Shown in pieces: positions 11,719-20,318 of a DNA stretch of 64,000 nucleotides (the stretch's first letter is position 1; every line of letters starts with the position of its first letter). The position numbers were made by a program, and so were the translations under genes. The notes below the pieces were generated by a model, which worked only from the letters and a program-made list of their open reading frames with translations, had not been told where the DNA came from and searched no databases. The stretch comes from Trichomonas vaginalis G3 (Eukaryota; Parabasalia; Trichomonadida; Trichomonadidae), in assembly GCF_026262505.1 (NCBI RefSeq), contig NC_067204.1, forward strand, positions 24,335,300 through 24,399,299, in the 5' to 3' direction.

Positions 11719-11754
11719 ATTTTAAAAAAAATATTTTTTTATCCGATAGAAAAG

Positions 11755-12174
11755 ATGGCAAAATTCATCTCAGTCAACAAATATATGTCAGGACTTAAAG
11801 AAGAACTAGACCCATTCGCTTATTTGAATGTTTACTTCTACCATTTTGAAAAGTCTACATTTGACAAAGTTTGGAACATCGAACCAGTTAAGTTTGCTAT
11901 TGTGACTAAAAATGGTGCGAAATTTGAAGACTTAGACATAGAAGGTTTGTTAGCAGTCAAAGAAAGTTTTGACAGAAGGTTTTCAAACCTTAAAGAAGGC
12001 AAAGCATACAAACTTGTTATACCTTATGAACCAAAGAAAGCAGACGACTATGAATATTATGAGTCTAAAGTTGTAGAAGTTCAAGGTAAATTGGGTAAAA
12101 AGATTTTAGAGTCTAAGCCAGTGTTTGCTCCTAAAGAGGAAGAGAACATTGACATTGACCCAGAAATGTTCTAA
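11755..12174 (+). CDS. Candidate single-stranded DNA-binding protein, 139 aa
   Basis: No annotated family is recognised with certainty. The protein starts MAKFISVNKYM, has a beta-rich middle with aromatic strands (VYFYHF, KFAIVT, YKLVIPY) and ends in an acidic tail finishing DIDPEMF. Compact beta-rich proteins with an acidic, aromatic-ended tail are typical of replicative SSBs such as T7 gp2.5. The 157-aa protein of element IV (48398-48871) shares the opening KF-V/I-x-VN pattern, the VYF and NI-x-P segments and an acidic tail, so the gene is conserved between two Polinton families. It lies between the primase-helicase end and the ATPase region, consistent with replication. SSB function is inferred. 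Confidence 0.45.
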   Translation: MAKFISVNKYMSGLKEELDPFAYLNVYFYHFEKSTFDKVWNIEPVKFAIVTKNGAKFEDLDIEGLLAVKESFDRRFSNLKEGKAYKLVIPYEPKKADDYEYYESKVVEVQGKLGKKILESKPVFAPKEEENIDIDPEMF

Positions 12175-12190
12175 AAATAAAATTTTATTT

Positions 12191-12646
12191 TTACATGTCA
12201 TATCTCCCCTTCTCTGGAACTGGTTCAGGTTCTTTCTTCTCTTCTTCTACTTTCTTTTCTTTCTTTTCTCTCTTCTTCTTCTTCTCTGGTGGAGTTATGT
12301 CAAATTTGGCGCAACCATATTTATGTAAAAGTTCTTTGTCCTTTAATAGCTCTTCTATTCTGTTTTCTATTTCATCTTCAAGAACAGCGCATGTGCCTTC
12401 TTTGCATTCTAAGAACTTTTGTTGGACTTCATCTTTCCAATCGGCGTCATCTCTGTCAACAAGTCTGTCATTGACAAATTTTAAGACTGCTCTTTGTAAT
12501 GTTTTATGGTTCTTGTCATATTCCCAGAAACAGAACTTTAGAACAAATTCACCTTTCTTGTTTACACTATGTAAGATTTTATGGTCGACAGATGTTTTGC
12601 TGTCGAAAAGTTTGTCTCGAATATAGATAGCGAAATCGCTAGACAT
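12191..12646 (-). CDS. Polinton II unknown protein with charged C-terminal tail, 151 aa
   Basis: It starts MSSDFAIYIRDKLF. Residues 1-100 look like a folded alpha/beta domain with aromatic strands (VLKFCFWEY). The last 40 residues are highly charged Lys/Glu blocks, then Pro-Glu-Pro-rich, and end in GRYDM. It converges with the SSB-like gene (16 bp between stops) and diverges from the ATPase gene across about 36 bp. No known domain is recognised. Lys/Glu tails of this kind occur in DNA-binding and scaffold proteins. The open frame on the opposite strand (12195-12626) is its low-complexity shadow. Confidence 0.6.
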   Translation of the reverse strand: MSSDFAIYIRDKLFDSKTSVDHKILHSVNKKGEFVLKFCFWEYDKNHKTLQRAVLKFVNDRLVDRDDADWKDEVQQKFLECKEGTCAVLEDEIENRIEELLKDKELLHKYGCAKFDITPPEKKKKREKKEKKVEEEKKEPEPVPEKGRYDM

Positions 12647-12682
12647 TTTCTAAAAGATAAAAATTTTAATTTTTCTAAAAAT
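12647..12682. promoter_or_regulatory. 36-bp divergent promoter region, element II
   Basis: Lies between the start of the 151-aa minus-strand gene and the preferred ATPase start at 12683. It contains TCTAAAAGATAAAAATTTT and a second TTCTAAAAAT before the ATPase ATG. The same AT-rich signal (a TAAAA or TTTTAT block followed within about 10-14 bases by ATG) precedes most genes of elements II-IV. Confidence 0.5.
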
Positions 12683-13558
12683 ATGTTAGAAAAAAAGTTT
12701 GCTGACATTGACAAGAAATTTGAGAATGTTTTAAACAAGAACAAGAGAAAGTTAGAAAATGCTCAGATAAAGCCTATACATGACAAGTTCTTATTTGCTC
12801 AGAATGGTATAACAGGTCTAATTGCACCACCTGGGTCGGGTAAGACTTTCACTTATCTTAAAATGGCTGCACAACAACAAGAACTAGATGAGAAAAACCC
12901 ATTCTATGAGTTAGTTGTCATTTGTTCGACTTCTGGTCAATTTGACCAAACCGTCAATTCGTTCAAAGATATTATAAAGAAGTCTAAGTTAGTATGTATA
13001 AAAGACTCTGAGTTGTTAGATTGGATAAAGAAGTACCAAAGAAGAGTTTTGAAGTACAATGCTATAAATGAGTATATAAATTCTAAGTTCAAAGACCCAA
13101 ATGAGGAAATGCAGAGAATATTAGAGAAGAAACACTTCAGAAACAAACAGAAAGAGATAGAATACATTTCGAAGAAATTGCAATCTTACGATTGGAAGAC
13201 ATACCCTCATAGGTGTCTTCTTATCTTAGATGATTTCGCCTCTCATCCTTTGTTAAAGAACAGAGAACAAGATATGTGTCGAATTCTTAAGAAGCTCAGA
13301 CACTTTAACATCTCTGTTGTCATTTGTGTACAGACAGCAAAGAGTTTAAGTAAGGATGTAAAGAGAATACTTACTGACATTGTACTTTTCCCCGGATTGT
13401 CCGAAGACGATTTCATGGAACTTATGAAAGAGTCCATGGCAGGTAAGTTTGACAGACATGAACTATGGGAGAAGTACAAAGTCATACAAGACCCTCATAC
13501 TTCTTTCAGAATTCATATCTACGCAAACAAAGTTCAAATTGTAAAAAGTCAAGCTTGA
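12683..13558 (+). CDS. Packaging ATPase of the A32/FtsK-HerA type
   Basis: A protein of 291 aa that would pump the element's DNA into capsids. Walker A is APPGSGKT at residues 48-55 and Walker B is CLLILDDF at 178-185. A following strand with Gln (VVICVQTAK) fits the sensor motif of the FtsK/HerA superfamily, which includes poxvirus A32 and Polinton ATPases. A longer frame begins at 12581, but that start would overlap the divergent 151-aa gene and skip the conserved AT-rich start signal, so 12683 is chosen. It looks whole. A packaging ATPase is one of the defining Polinton genes and implies a virion-forming ancestor. Confidence 0.88.
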   Translation: MLEKKFADIDKKFENVLNKNKRKLENAQIKPIHDKFLFAQNGITGLIAPPGSGKTFTYLKMAAQQQELDEKNPFYELVVICSTSGQFDQTVNSFKDIIKKSKLVCIKDSELLDWIKKYQRRVLKYNAINEYINSKFKDPNEEMQRILEKKHFRNKQKEIEYISKKLQSYDWKTYPHRCLLILDDFASHPLLKNREQDMCRILKKLRHFNISVVICVQTAKSLSKDVKRILTDIVLFPGLSEDDFMELMKESMAGKFDRHELWEKYKVIQDPHTSFRIHIYANKVQIVKSQA

Positions 13559-13577
13559 AAAATCTAAGTGTTTAGTC

Positions 13578-13660
13578 TTAGTAAGTCTGTTGTGGTGCTG
13601 GGGCTGTCGGTTCTTCTGGCTTTGGAATGGACTCGGTTGGTGGAACGTCAGCCATCCGTT
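13578..13660 (-). pseudogene. Proline-tailed small minus-strand coding remnant
   Basis: Reads MADVPPTESIPKPEEPTAPA then PQQTY and stops at 13578. The Pro/Glu/Ala-rich tail resembles those of other small proteins of this element (23941-24183 and 19901-20302). The upstream part of the frame runs into the 22-bp repeat array, so the original gene may have been disrupted or extended by it. Confidence 0.3.
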
Positions 13661-13668
13661 TGTGTCCT

Positions 13669-13910
13669 GTCGGAAGGAAGAACTTTTCCAGTTGTCGGGA
13701 AAAACTTTTCCTGTCGGAAGGAAAAATTTTTTCTGTTGGAAGGAAAAACTTTTCCTGAAGTTCGACCAAAAAGTTCTCAATTTTCGAAAATTTGAATGGT
13801 TTACGGACGGACAACTGGAAAATTTTTTCCTGTTGGAAGGAAAATTTTTTCCTGTTGGAAGGAAAATTTTTTTCTGTTGGAAGGAAAAACTTTTTCTGTC
13901 GGAAGGAAGG
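13669..13910. repeat. 22-bp palindromic tandem repeats in two blocks
   Basis: Units close to GTYGGAAGGAAAAA plus a TTTTYCT end repeat about four times at 13669-13760 and about five times at 13818-13910, separated by a unique segment of about 55 bp. Each unit is partly self-complementary (GGAAAAA with TTTTTCC). The octamer GGACTCGG occurs at both outer edges (13629 and 13909). The unit length is not a multiple of three, yet frames stay open on both strands; the minus frame ends in a proline-rich tail at 13578. It lies between the ATPase and KilA-N genes. Confidence 0.75.
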
Positions 13911-14001
13911 ACTCGGAATGCCAGAAGGATTTGACGAGGCAATTTACTTTATAGAGCTACTTGAGCCATCTGAAGTCAAGCTTGAAAAATAAATGGTTCA
14001 T

Positions 14002-14781
14002 CTACCCTGCTTGTTTGAAGTTGTCAAAATACTCTGTTATTTTTTCCTTTAACAATGGCAAATCTTCTTTGAAGGTAAGAATTGTACAACCTTTCATATC
14101 ATAGTGTGTTTGAGGTAACGTATCTTGAACTATTTGTTTCACATCTTCATTTGGGGTCATTGAAATCGGTAAGTTTTCGCGATAGAACCAATTTCTGTCA
14201 GATTTGTAAATCTTAGCAAGGTCGTAAAAGCTTTTGTTGTTTCTTCTGACTAAATGCAACATAACCATATCTTTATCTTCTTCATTTTCCATCTCTTCAG
14301 TATAAATCATATACTTATAGTTCTTTTCCTTACCTTTTGGTACCGAACGTGGTATTCTTTTCTGAATGCTTTTGTCTTCTTTCATCATATCTTCTCTCTG
14401 CTTTGTACAAAGTTCGTCAAGTAGCATAAGTATGTAGATTGCATAACGAGGTGAAGCCCACATTGCTATTGAACTAACTAGGAACTTATGAACATATATA
14501 CCTTTTAGATGTGATGGTAAGTTTTGTCTGTCTTGGTACATCTTTTTAAGTTCTACATGTTCAAACTCACTGAGGAGTTCATGAGTGCTATTTAATTCAA
14601 ACCAATCGTCTGTATGTTTGGTATCTGGAGCAAAACATGCTGTCAAAATACTTTGCATTTGGTACATATCGTCTTTGACCGAACGAATGAGACGTAACTG
14701 TTTGTTAAACTGAACCCACTCATATTCTTCATTTATAGCTTCATGGACTATAACTGTTGTTGTGTTCTCTGTTGTTGACAT
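14002..14781 (-). CDS. KilA-N domain protein, 259 aa
   Basis: Residues 40-125 fit a KilA-N DNA-binding domain. In particular, the segment around residues 88-118 (HLKGIYVHKF, then IAMWASPRYAIYILM) matches the family pattern in which a short turn is followed by YVHP-like, IAxWISPxFAxxV helices. The C-terminal half (residues 150-259) is a mixed alpha/beta domain with LVRRNNKSFYDLAK, resembling the DUF3627-type partner of KilA-N in large DNA viruses. Such proteins are common in DNA viruses, phages and Polintons and are thought to regulate or bind DNA. It starts after ATAAAAAAATAAATAAAAAT on the upstream side and looks whole. Confidence 0.65.
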   Translation of the reverse strand: MSTTENTTTVIVHEAINEEYEWVQFNKQLRLIRSVKDDMYQMQSILTACFAPDTKHTDDWFELNSTHELLSEFEHVELKKMYQDRQNLPSHLKGIYVHKFLVSSIAMWASPRYAIYILMLLDELCTKQREDMMKEDKSIQKRIPRSVPKGKEKNYKYMIYTEEMENEEDKDMVMLHLVRRNNKSFYDLAKIYKSDRNWFYRENLPISMTPNEDVKQIVQDTLPQTHYDMKGCTILTFKEDLPLLKEKITEYFDNFKQAG

Positions 14782-14879
14782 ATCTGTCTTTATATTCCGG
14801 ATAAAAAAATAAATAAAAATAAAACTAACTTTATTTTTTCTATCTTAAGGAAATTCATGAGTTTTGTTGCTGAATTCAG

Positions 14880-15490
14880 CAAAAATATATTTTAGGGTAG
14901 AAGGGTATATCTACCCCGTTTTCTAACCTGTTTTCTACCCTCGTGAATTTTCATGAATTTTCATGATTTCATCGTAAATGTTTTGTTGAGACTTCTTCGT
15001 ACATGTTTTGTCAAGACTTCTTCGTAAATGTTTTGTCAAGACTTCTTCATCGTAATGAGTGTAAATCAGACAAAAATATATTTTAGGGTAGATGGGTATA
15101 TCTACCCCGTTTTCTAACCTCTTTTCTACCCTCATGAATTTGTCAAGACTTCTTCGTACATGTTTTGTCAAGACTTCTTCGTATATGTTTTGTCAAGACT
15201 TCTTCATCGAAATGTTTTGTCAAGACTTCTTCGAAATGAGTGTAAATCAGACAAAAATAATGTTTAGGGTAGATGGGTATATCTACCCCGTTTTCTAACC
15301 TCTTTTCTACCCCAGTTATTTTATAAGCGTTTTACATGGTAAACGTTATTTTTTAAATTTTGTGAAAACTCAACGGTTTGACACAAGCCCTAAAAATTAT
15401 TTTACTCAGAATTTTGTTGCTGAATTCAGCAAAAATAATGTTTAGGGTAGAAGGGTATATCTACCCCGTTTTCTACCCTCTTTTCTACCC
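14880..15490. repeat. Left iteron-like repeat cluster (plus-strand orientation)
   Basis: Four blocks beginning AGGGTAGA at 14894, 15085, 15267 and 15444 each carry a GGGTAGA...TCTACCC inverted motif and pyrimidine-rich TTTTCTAACC. Between them is a 25-bp repeat with the core TTTTGTCAAGACTTCTTCGT. There is no convincing coding. It is the inverted counterpart of the cluster at 16490-17330 on the other side of the 15498-16412 gene. Confidence 0.8.
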
Positions 15491-15497
15491 TCATTAT

Positions 15498-16412
15498 TTA
15501 TAAGCGTTTTACATGGTAAACATTGTGAATTCGTGAAATTCTAAACAATTTCGTAGCTTCTATTTCTTCTGTCAGTACATCGAATGTTTTAACGATACCG
15601 AAAGTTTCTTTATACTTCTTCTTGACGTCAGATAGAAGGAAATCTTCTGCTGTTGGATAGTTTTTGTTCAGAAATGTCAACATGTCCATTTTATCCTCTA
15701 CTGGTTTTTCTGCCTCCCTCTTTAAGTCAGCATAGTCGTTTCGCATACGTTCTATCTCTTTGACGGAGTAGTTATATTTCCTCATTGCTGCTTTACATTT
15801 AGAACATTGTGGGTTCATTTTTGCGTTATATTCTGAAACCTTACCTGCTAGTATGACTAAGGCGTCAATTGCTCTCTTTAACTCAAAAGTTGCGGGTTTT
15901 ATCTGTTCAGTCCATACCTTACCTCTTCTATCTTTATCTCTTATCTGCCATACACATTTTGCAACTAACGAAACAAAGTTGTCGTAGGTCTTAAACTCCC
16001 CAGATTTATATATGTCAGAGATGTTCTTATATAACATATCGCAATCTTTGTCCATGACTTTGTGGTTGCAATGAAATCCAAGAAACTCATAGTTTACCTT
16101 ACGTATGAACTTCTTAATTTCAACTGAGTCAGTTGCTTTGACTTCTATTTCATCGAATTCAGGAATAGTGAGCTTTTGTTGTTGTATTTCAGGAAGTTTA
16201 GGTAGATGGTCAATAATATCCTGCATTTCATAAAGATATTCTTCATCTGTTTCATCTTTTGCAGTGCAATCTAAATCTCCTTGGAGAAGTTCTTGCTTTA
16301 TCTTCTGGATTTCTGTTTCGAAAGTATATGAAGAAGGAATGAAGCTTTTCATCTCTACTAACATTGAAGTTGGGTTCATGACTAACGAGTTTGGTGCTGT
16401 TGTTGCTAACAT
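15498..16412 (-). CDS. Polinton II unknown 304-aa protein with a Cys pair
   Basis: No family is recognised. The protein starts MLATTAPNSLVMNP, has an acidic first third and a helical middle. CSKCKAAM lies near residue 203, but the second metal-ligand pair expected of a zinc finger is not obvious. A charged helical region follows. It sits alone between two inverted clusters of iteron-like repeats. This arrangement recalls plasmid or phage replication and partition loci, where an initiator or partition protein binds flanking iterons, but that is inference from position only. It starts after CTTACAATAAAAATAAAAAAAT on the upstream side. It looks whole. Confidence 0.6.
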   Translation of the reverse strand: MLATTAPNSLVMNPTSMLVEMKSFIPSSYTFETEIQKIKQELLQGDLDCTAKDETDEEYLYEMQDIIDHLPKLPEIQQQKLTIPEFDEIEVKATDSVEIKKFIRKVNYEFLGFHCNHKVMDKDCDMLYKNISDIYKSGEFKTYDNFVSLVAKCVWQIRDKDRRGKVWTEQIKPATFELKRAIDALVILAGKVSEYNAKMNPQCSKCKAAMRKYNYSVKEIERMRNDYADLKREAEKPVEDKMDMLTFLNKNYPTAEDFLLSDVKKKYKETFGIVKTFDVLTEEIEATKLFRISRIHNVYHVKRL

Positions 16413-16489
16413 GTTCTTACAATAAAAATAAAAAAATATTTTTTTAAAAAACTAACTTTATTTTTTATTTCGGGAAAACTCATGACAAA

Positions 16490-17330
16490 TTCAAGAGGGT
16501 AGAAAACATGTACGAAGAAGTCTTGACAAAACATTTACGATGAAATCATGACAAAACATTTACGATGAAATTCATGACAAAACATTTACGATGAAATCAT
16601 GAAAATTCATGAAAATTCAAGAGGGTAGAAAAGAGGTTAGAAAACAGGTTAGATCTACCATTCTACCCTAAACATTATTTTTGGGTCATTTACGCTCATT
16701 ACGATGAAGAAGTCTTGACAAAACATTTACGAAGAAGTTTCGACAAAACATTTACGATGAAATCATGACAAAACATTTACGAAGAAGTTTCGACAAAACA
16801 TTTACGATGAAATCATGAAAATTCATGAAAATTCATGAGGGTAGAAAAGAGGGTAGATATCAGGTTATATCTAACCTTCTACCCTAAACATTATTTTTGG
16901 GTCATTTACGCTCATTACGAAGAAGAAGTTTCGACAAAACATTTACGAAGAAGTTTCGACAAAACATTTACGATGAAATCATGACAAAACATTTACGAAG
17001 AAGTTTCGACAAAACATTTACGATGAAATCATGAAAATTCATGAAAATTCATGAGGGTAGAAAAGAGGGTAGATATCAGGTTATATCTAACCTTCTACCC
17101 TAAACATTATTTTTGGGTCATTTACGCTCATTACGAAGAAGAAGTTTCGACAAAACATTTACGAAGAAGTTTCGACAAAACATTTACGATGAAATCATGA
17201 CAAAACATTTACGAAGAAGTTTCGACAAAACATTTACGATGAAATCATGAAAATTCATGAAAATTCATGAGGGTAGAAAAGAGGGTAGATATCAGGTTAT
17301 ATCTAACCTTCTACCCTAAACATTATTTTT
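16490..17330. repeat. Right iteron-like repeat cluster, 216-bp period
   Basis: The landmark GTCATTTACGCTCATTACG recurs at 16685, 16901 and 17117, exactly 216 bp apart. Each 216-bp unit is built of 25-bp subrepeats (GACAAAACATTTACGATGAA or GAAGAAGTTTC variants) and a GGGTAGA/TCTACCC block. It is the inverse of the cluster at 14880-15490. The units are nearly identical, indicating recent tandem expansion or gene conversion. Confidence 0.85.
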
Positions 17331-18200
17331 CAATACTTTTTCAGCACTTTTCCGTAGTTATATATGAAAGACAATTCGAGATAAAAGTCATAGTACAATG
17401 GTATTATATGCTGCACACCGTTTGTTGTGAACCAAACTTGAAAGTCAGAGAAACTGTTACTAGGTGGTTCGTAGAATTTAGAAGCAAAGTCATAAAAGTC
17501 CTTACCGATACAAAGAAAACTATTGTTGCTTGAACTGAAACTTGCATGACACATAACATTTTGAGGGTCAAACACATTTCTATAAACTGTCAAATCTGCT
17601 GGTGGAAGTATAAATTTAAATGGACCATCTGGTGGTAATGGTTCGTTCTGGTTTAGTAACCGAAGAAATTGTGCCCAAGAACGTTTGTCTACTTGCCAAA
17701 ATAAAAACTCTGTATCTCTTTGGAGGTTAATTTCAATCTTTGAAATGAAACGGTGGAGTTCATCTTGTCATATTCTAGTTTCAGATAGTATGTTCCATTT
17801 AGTAAAGAGTTCGTATTTTTCTTGAAATTCCCAATAATATTTGTTTATTTGAGTTTGAAAGTCATTTAGAGTTTTTTTCAAGACTTTCGTCTGAACGAAC
17901 TGTAAAGATCCTCATTTCATCAAATTTGTCTATTAGACCATCAGAACCTTTATACTGCCCATTGAAAATATACTGCGAACATAAATGCGTTAGTTCTATT
18001 TGAAAACAAAACTCTTCTAAATCTATTGCCTTTGCATCTGAAGGACTTTGAAGCCAACGAATTGGATAGTCAAACCTGTATATTCGGGATGAAATTTCTT
18101 CATCTGAAATAGTCCTACCAGCATTTGTAAAGATATAGTCTAACGGTTTTGTATCTGCTACTTTTGTTCTTTGTTTTTCAAACCTGAAGCATTTAATATA
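17327..18200 (-). pseudogene. Broken paralogue of the fibre-partner gene
   Basis: The 3' part encodes a segment clearly related to the end of the intact genes at 23088-23936 and 37578-38424, sharing the VFDP, HASFS, NSFLC, KFYEPPS, SDFQVWFTT and FYLELSFIYNY words. Similarity to the rest is weak. It is more diverged than the other two copies, so it marks an older duplication inside the element. The gene is broken in several places. It abuts the right repeat cluster. Confidence 0.65.
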
Positions 18201-18217
18201 TGTAAAAATATATTGTT

Positions 18218-18802
18218 TTAAAATGGTATGCCATATAGCTTCTTGAATTTGTTAAGAAGTATTTGAACGTTTTTTCCATCTGTATCTCTAGTGTTTACAT
18301 AAGCATAGCCTGCCTTAGTAAAATATACTTGTAATTTCCTATAGTTTACGCCGGTATAAAAGTAGAAAGAGTCCTGTTCTTCGCTATAGTAGTAAAACTC
18401 AAACGTATGCTTACCATAGTCTGTAATTTCAATTGTTTCATCTTCTAGTTCGTCGACAAATTCGAATACAATATCTCCAAATTTGCTTTTGTTCTTATTG
18501 TTTTCAGAACAAGTGACCCAACGTAAGTTTTCAAGTCTATTGTCGTTTCTTATACGGTTTATATGGTCTACAAAAGGTAAATTGTTAGGATTCAGTATAA
18601 AATGAGTTGCAATGACAACATGTTTAAGATAGTGTTTTCCACCCATCTTCATAACAGCATATCCGTTATTTCGCTCCCATTCGCTTAAAACTCTTTTTGT
18701 CTTTTTGTTTCTGACTTCAAATGACTCACAACAGTGAATTTCATATTTCTCATCTAACAAACAAGTTTCCCAACGGTCTTCTCCAACAAACTCAGCGTAC
18801 AT
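18218..18802 (-). CDS. HNH homing-type endonuclease, 194 aa
   Basis: The core FVDHINRIRNDNRLENLRW (residues about 77-95) followed by VTCSENNKNKS is the classic phage-type HNH_3 signature, in which the DH and N residues bind the metal and scissile phosphate. The preceding region with a WERNNGYAVMKM-like stretch and HVVIATHF matches the NUMOD4-type lead-in. The C-terminal 85 residues form a separate beta-rich domain, possibly for DNA recognition. Free-standing HNH nucleases act as selfish genes or cut DNA during replication. It starts after an AT-rich leader and looks whole. Confidence 0.85.
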   Translation of the reverse strand: MYAEFVGEDRWETCLLDEKYEIHCCESFEVRNKKTKRVLSEWERNNGYAVMKMGGKHYLKHVVIATHFILNPNNLPFVDHINRIRNDNRLENLRWVTCSENNKNKSKFGDIVFEFVDELEDETIEITDYGKHTFEFYYYSEEQDSFYFYTGVNYRKLQVYFTKAGYAYVNTRDTDGKNVQILLNKFKKLYGIPF

Positions 18803-18842
18803 TTCAAATAAAAAAAAAATGTCACTTTTTTAAAATAAATTT

Positions 18843-19094
18843 TTACTTCATGCAATGTTCACTAACATCGAAAGGCATGTCCATAAGACGTTCTTCTTCT
18901 AACCTCTCTAGTCTGTTTGGATAATTTGCACGTGCTGTTTCCAAATCCATTTCGTAGCGAAGACCAGCCAGTTTGTCATAGACTTTTATGGGTCTTCCCT
19001 TCCTATATTTAAACTTCTTCGAAACTCTCCAACCATATCTTTGTAACTCTGCTTTTATTCTAGCAGACTTTCTATCCATTCTATATGGGGGCAT
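18843..19094 (-). CDS. Small basic protein, 83 aa
   Basis: The protein starts MPPYRMDRKSARIKAEL and is rich in Arg and Lys in its first 45 residues (YGWRVSKKFKYRKGR), then acidic and helical, ending SEHCMK. No family is recognised. Its strong positive charge suggests nucleic-acid binding, for example a core or packaging protein, but this is a guess from composition. It begins after TTTTTATTTTTATAAAAATG on the minus strand, the conserved start context, and belongs to a run of small minus-strand genes. Confidence 0.6.
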   Translation of the reverse strand: MPPYRMDRKSARIKAELQRYGWRVSKKFKYRKGRPIKVYDKLAGLRYEMDLETARANYPNRLERLEEERLMDMPFDVSEHCMK

Positions 19095-19125
19095 TTTTAT
19101 AAAAATAAAAAAATATTTTTTTTCT

Positions 19126-19709
19126 TTACTTTACATAACCACCTGCTGCCATAAGTCTTTGACGCCAACCCATACCAGCTAATGAAGGTTGACTTGGTTT
19201 AGTTTGGAAACTAAACTTTGGTTTTGGTTTATCTTCAGTTTTTGGTTTTTCTTCTTCTATCGGTTTTTCGTCACTTTTCGGTTCCTCTGACTTTACCTCA
19301 CCTGCAGGAACAGTTGTGTCGTCAACATCTTCATAAATATCATATGCCATTTGTTTTTGTTTTCCTTTCAACTTTTTGTGTTTGTTGTAAAGTTTAGAAT
19401 ATTTCGACTCTAAGTCAATGAGATGTTCTATAATGAACTGTTGGTCAGTGAAGTAAACTTTTCCATCTGTTGTCTCGAAAGCTCCTTCAGACTTCAATAT
19501 TTTATTTGTGAGAGTCTGTTTCTTTTTTGAGATACTAGCCGTTCCATTTCTATGAAAAGTGACTTTGTAGTTAGGTTTGTATTTCCAGACCTAGCACTTT
19601 CTATTATTGAATTTTTCTCTTCATCTGTAAGTTCTTTGACAGGTTTTGACAATGGTTCTGAACTTTTTGTTTGTGGTGTCAAATCTACCGTTTCAACTTC
19701 TTCGGTCAT
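19126..19709 (-). pseudogene. Acidic, Pro/Lys-tailed virion-like protein locus
   Basis: The upstream part starts MTEEVETVDLTPQTKSSEPL from an ATG at 19709. The downstream part encodes a helical segment (ESKYSKLYNKHKKLKGKQKQ), then a Lys/Glu/Pro-rich linker, and ends in GMGWRQRLMAAGGYVK. The downstream open frame has no ATG of its own near its beginning, so the region is best treated as one locus with about one break. Glycine-aromatic tails after a charged linker resemble minor capsid or scaffold proteins. Function is unknown. Confidence 0.45.
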
Positions 19710-19731
19710 TTCATCTCAGTAAAAAATTTTA

Positions 19732-19881
19732 GTTTGGTTTGTTTTCAACTGGTTGTTGTTGTTTTTTAAGTCGGTCTAAAACTTCCTGAGGTATAGGAAG
19801 AACTTGACAAACACGTTGTGTAACTGCTGGAAGCCGACAAATCCATCTTGAACCCATTTGTCTCAATGCTGTATTGTTCAT
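19732..19881 (-). CDS. 49-aa protein with basic N-terminal half
   Basis: The small frame MNTALRQMGSRWICRLPAVT continues with QRVCQVLPIPQEVLDRL and a Lys/Gln-rich tail, ending KPN. It is preceded on its strand by TTTTTTACTGAGATGAAATG-like sequence of the kind found before its neighbours. It is too short for family assignment. The beginning of the same gene is recognisable next to the gap at 33.41 kb in element III, which supports it as a real conserved gene. Confidence 0.5.
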
Positions 19882-19900
19882 TTCATCTCAGTAAAAAACT

Positions 19901-20302
19901 TTACATTCCCCACGTTTGAGGCGGTTGAGGTTGGTTATTGTTTACCCATTGTTGTGCATGGTTATATCCTCTGTTAAAGAATCTTTCACCTTGGTCCATA
20001 TAGTGTCCTGCTTGGTTATAGTAGTCATTTGCTTTGTTATAATAGTTTCCTGCTTGTCTTCCTACATTGTCCATCCATCCTTGAACTTTTCCTCTTGTTT
20101 CAGGATTTGGAATAAGATTTGTTGCATCTCGTGCTACATCCCAACCTTTCTGTACAGTTTGTATAATAGGTTGTGCTTTCTCTTTAAGTATACCTAATGT
20201 ACTCAAAATCTTCCTTCCAACTCCAAATACACCTCTGGCTATTGTTCCCACTGCGGGTAAAAATCTAGATGCAACTCCTGCTAATGCGCCAAATAAACCC
20301 AT
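19901..20302 (-). CDS. MGLFG amphipathic minor-virion-like protein, 133 aa
   Basis: N-terminal residues 1-35 (MGLFGALAGVASRFLPAVG and on) form a glycine-rich amphipathic helix. The middle is helical, and residues 80-133 are Tyr/Asn/Gln-rich, ending QPQPPQTWGM. This architecture (MG start, membrane-active helix, Tyr/Pro-rich tail) recalls small capsid-interior proteins such as adenovirus VI, which disrupt membranes on entry; homology cannot be shown here. It is almost identical to the element III copy and is transcribed away from the integrase across a 16-bp spacer. It looks whole. Confidence 0.6.
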   Translation of the reverse strand: MGLFGALAGVASRFLPAVGTIARGVFGVGRKILSTLGILKEKAQPIIQTVQKGWDVARDATNLIPNPETRGKVQGWMDNVGRQAGNYYNKANDYYNQAGHYMDQGERFFNRGYNHAQQWVNNNQPQPPQTWGM

Positions 20303-20318
20303 TTCTTATAGGATAAAA
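20303..20318. promoter_or_regulatory. 16-bp divergent intergenic start signal
   Basis: TTCTTATAGGATAAAA separates the ATG of the MGLFG gene (minus) from the ATG of the integrase (plus). The equivalent in element III (33888-33904) is 17 bp. Both genes must be read from signals within or overlapping these few bases. Confidence 0.55.

Noticed and set aside
12195-12626. Long plus-strand open frame opposite the 151-aa gene
   Set aside because: It is a Ser/Phe-rich shadow of the Lys/Glu-rich minus-strand protein, lacks a start signal, and the minus-strand protein has normal composition.
12581-12682. Upstream 34-codon extension of the packaging ATPase
   Set aside because: It overlaps the divergent gene and precedes the conserved AT-rich start signal; the ATG at 12683 is preferred.
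13590-13934. Plus-strand 114-codon frame across the 22-bp repeats
   Set aside because: Low-complexity translation of a palindromic repeat in a region where several frames on both strands are open.
16490-17330. CRISPR-like array in the iteron cluster
   Set aside because: The spacing sequences are themselves repeated, so there are no unique spacers; there are no cas genes and the host is a eukaryote.
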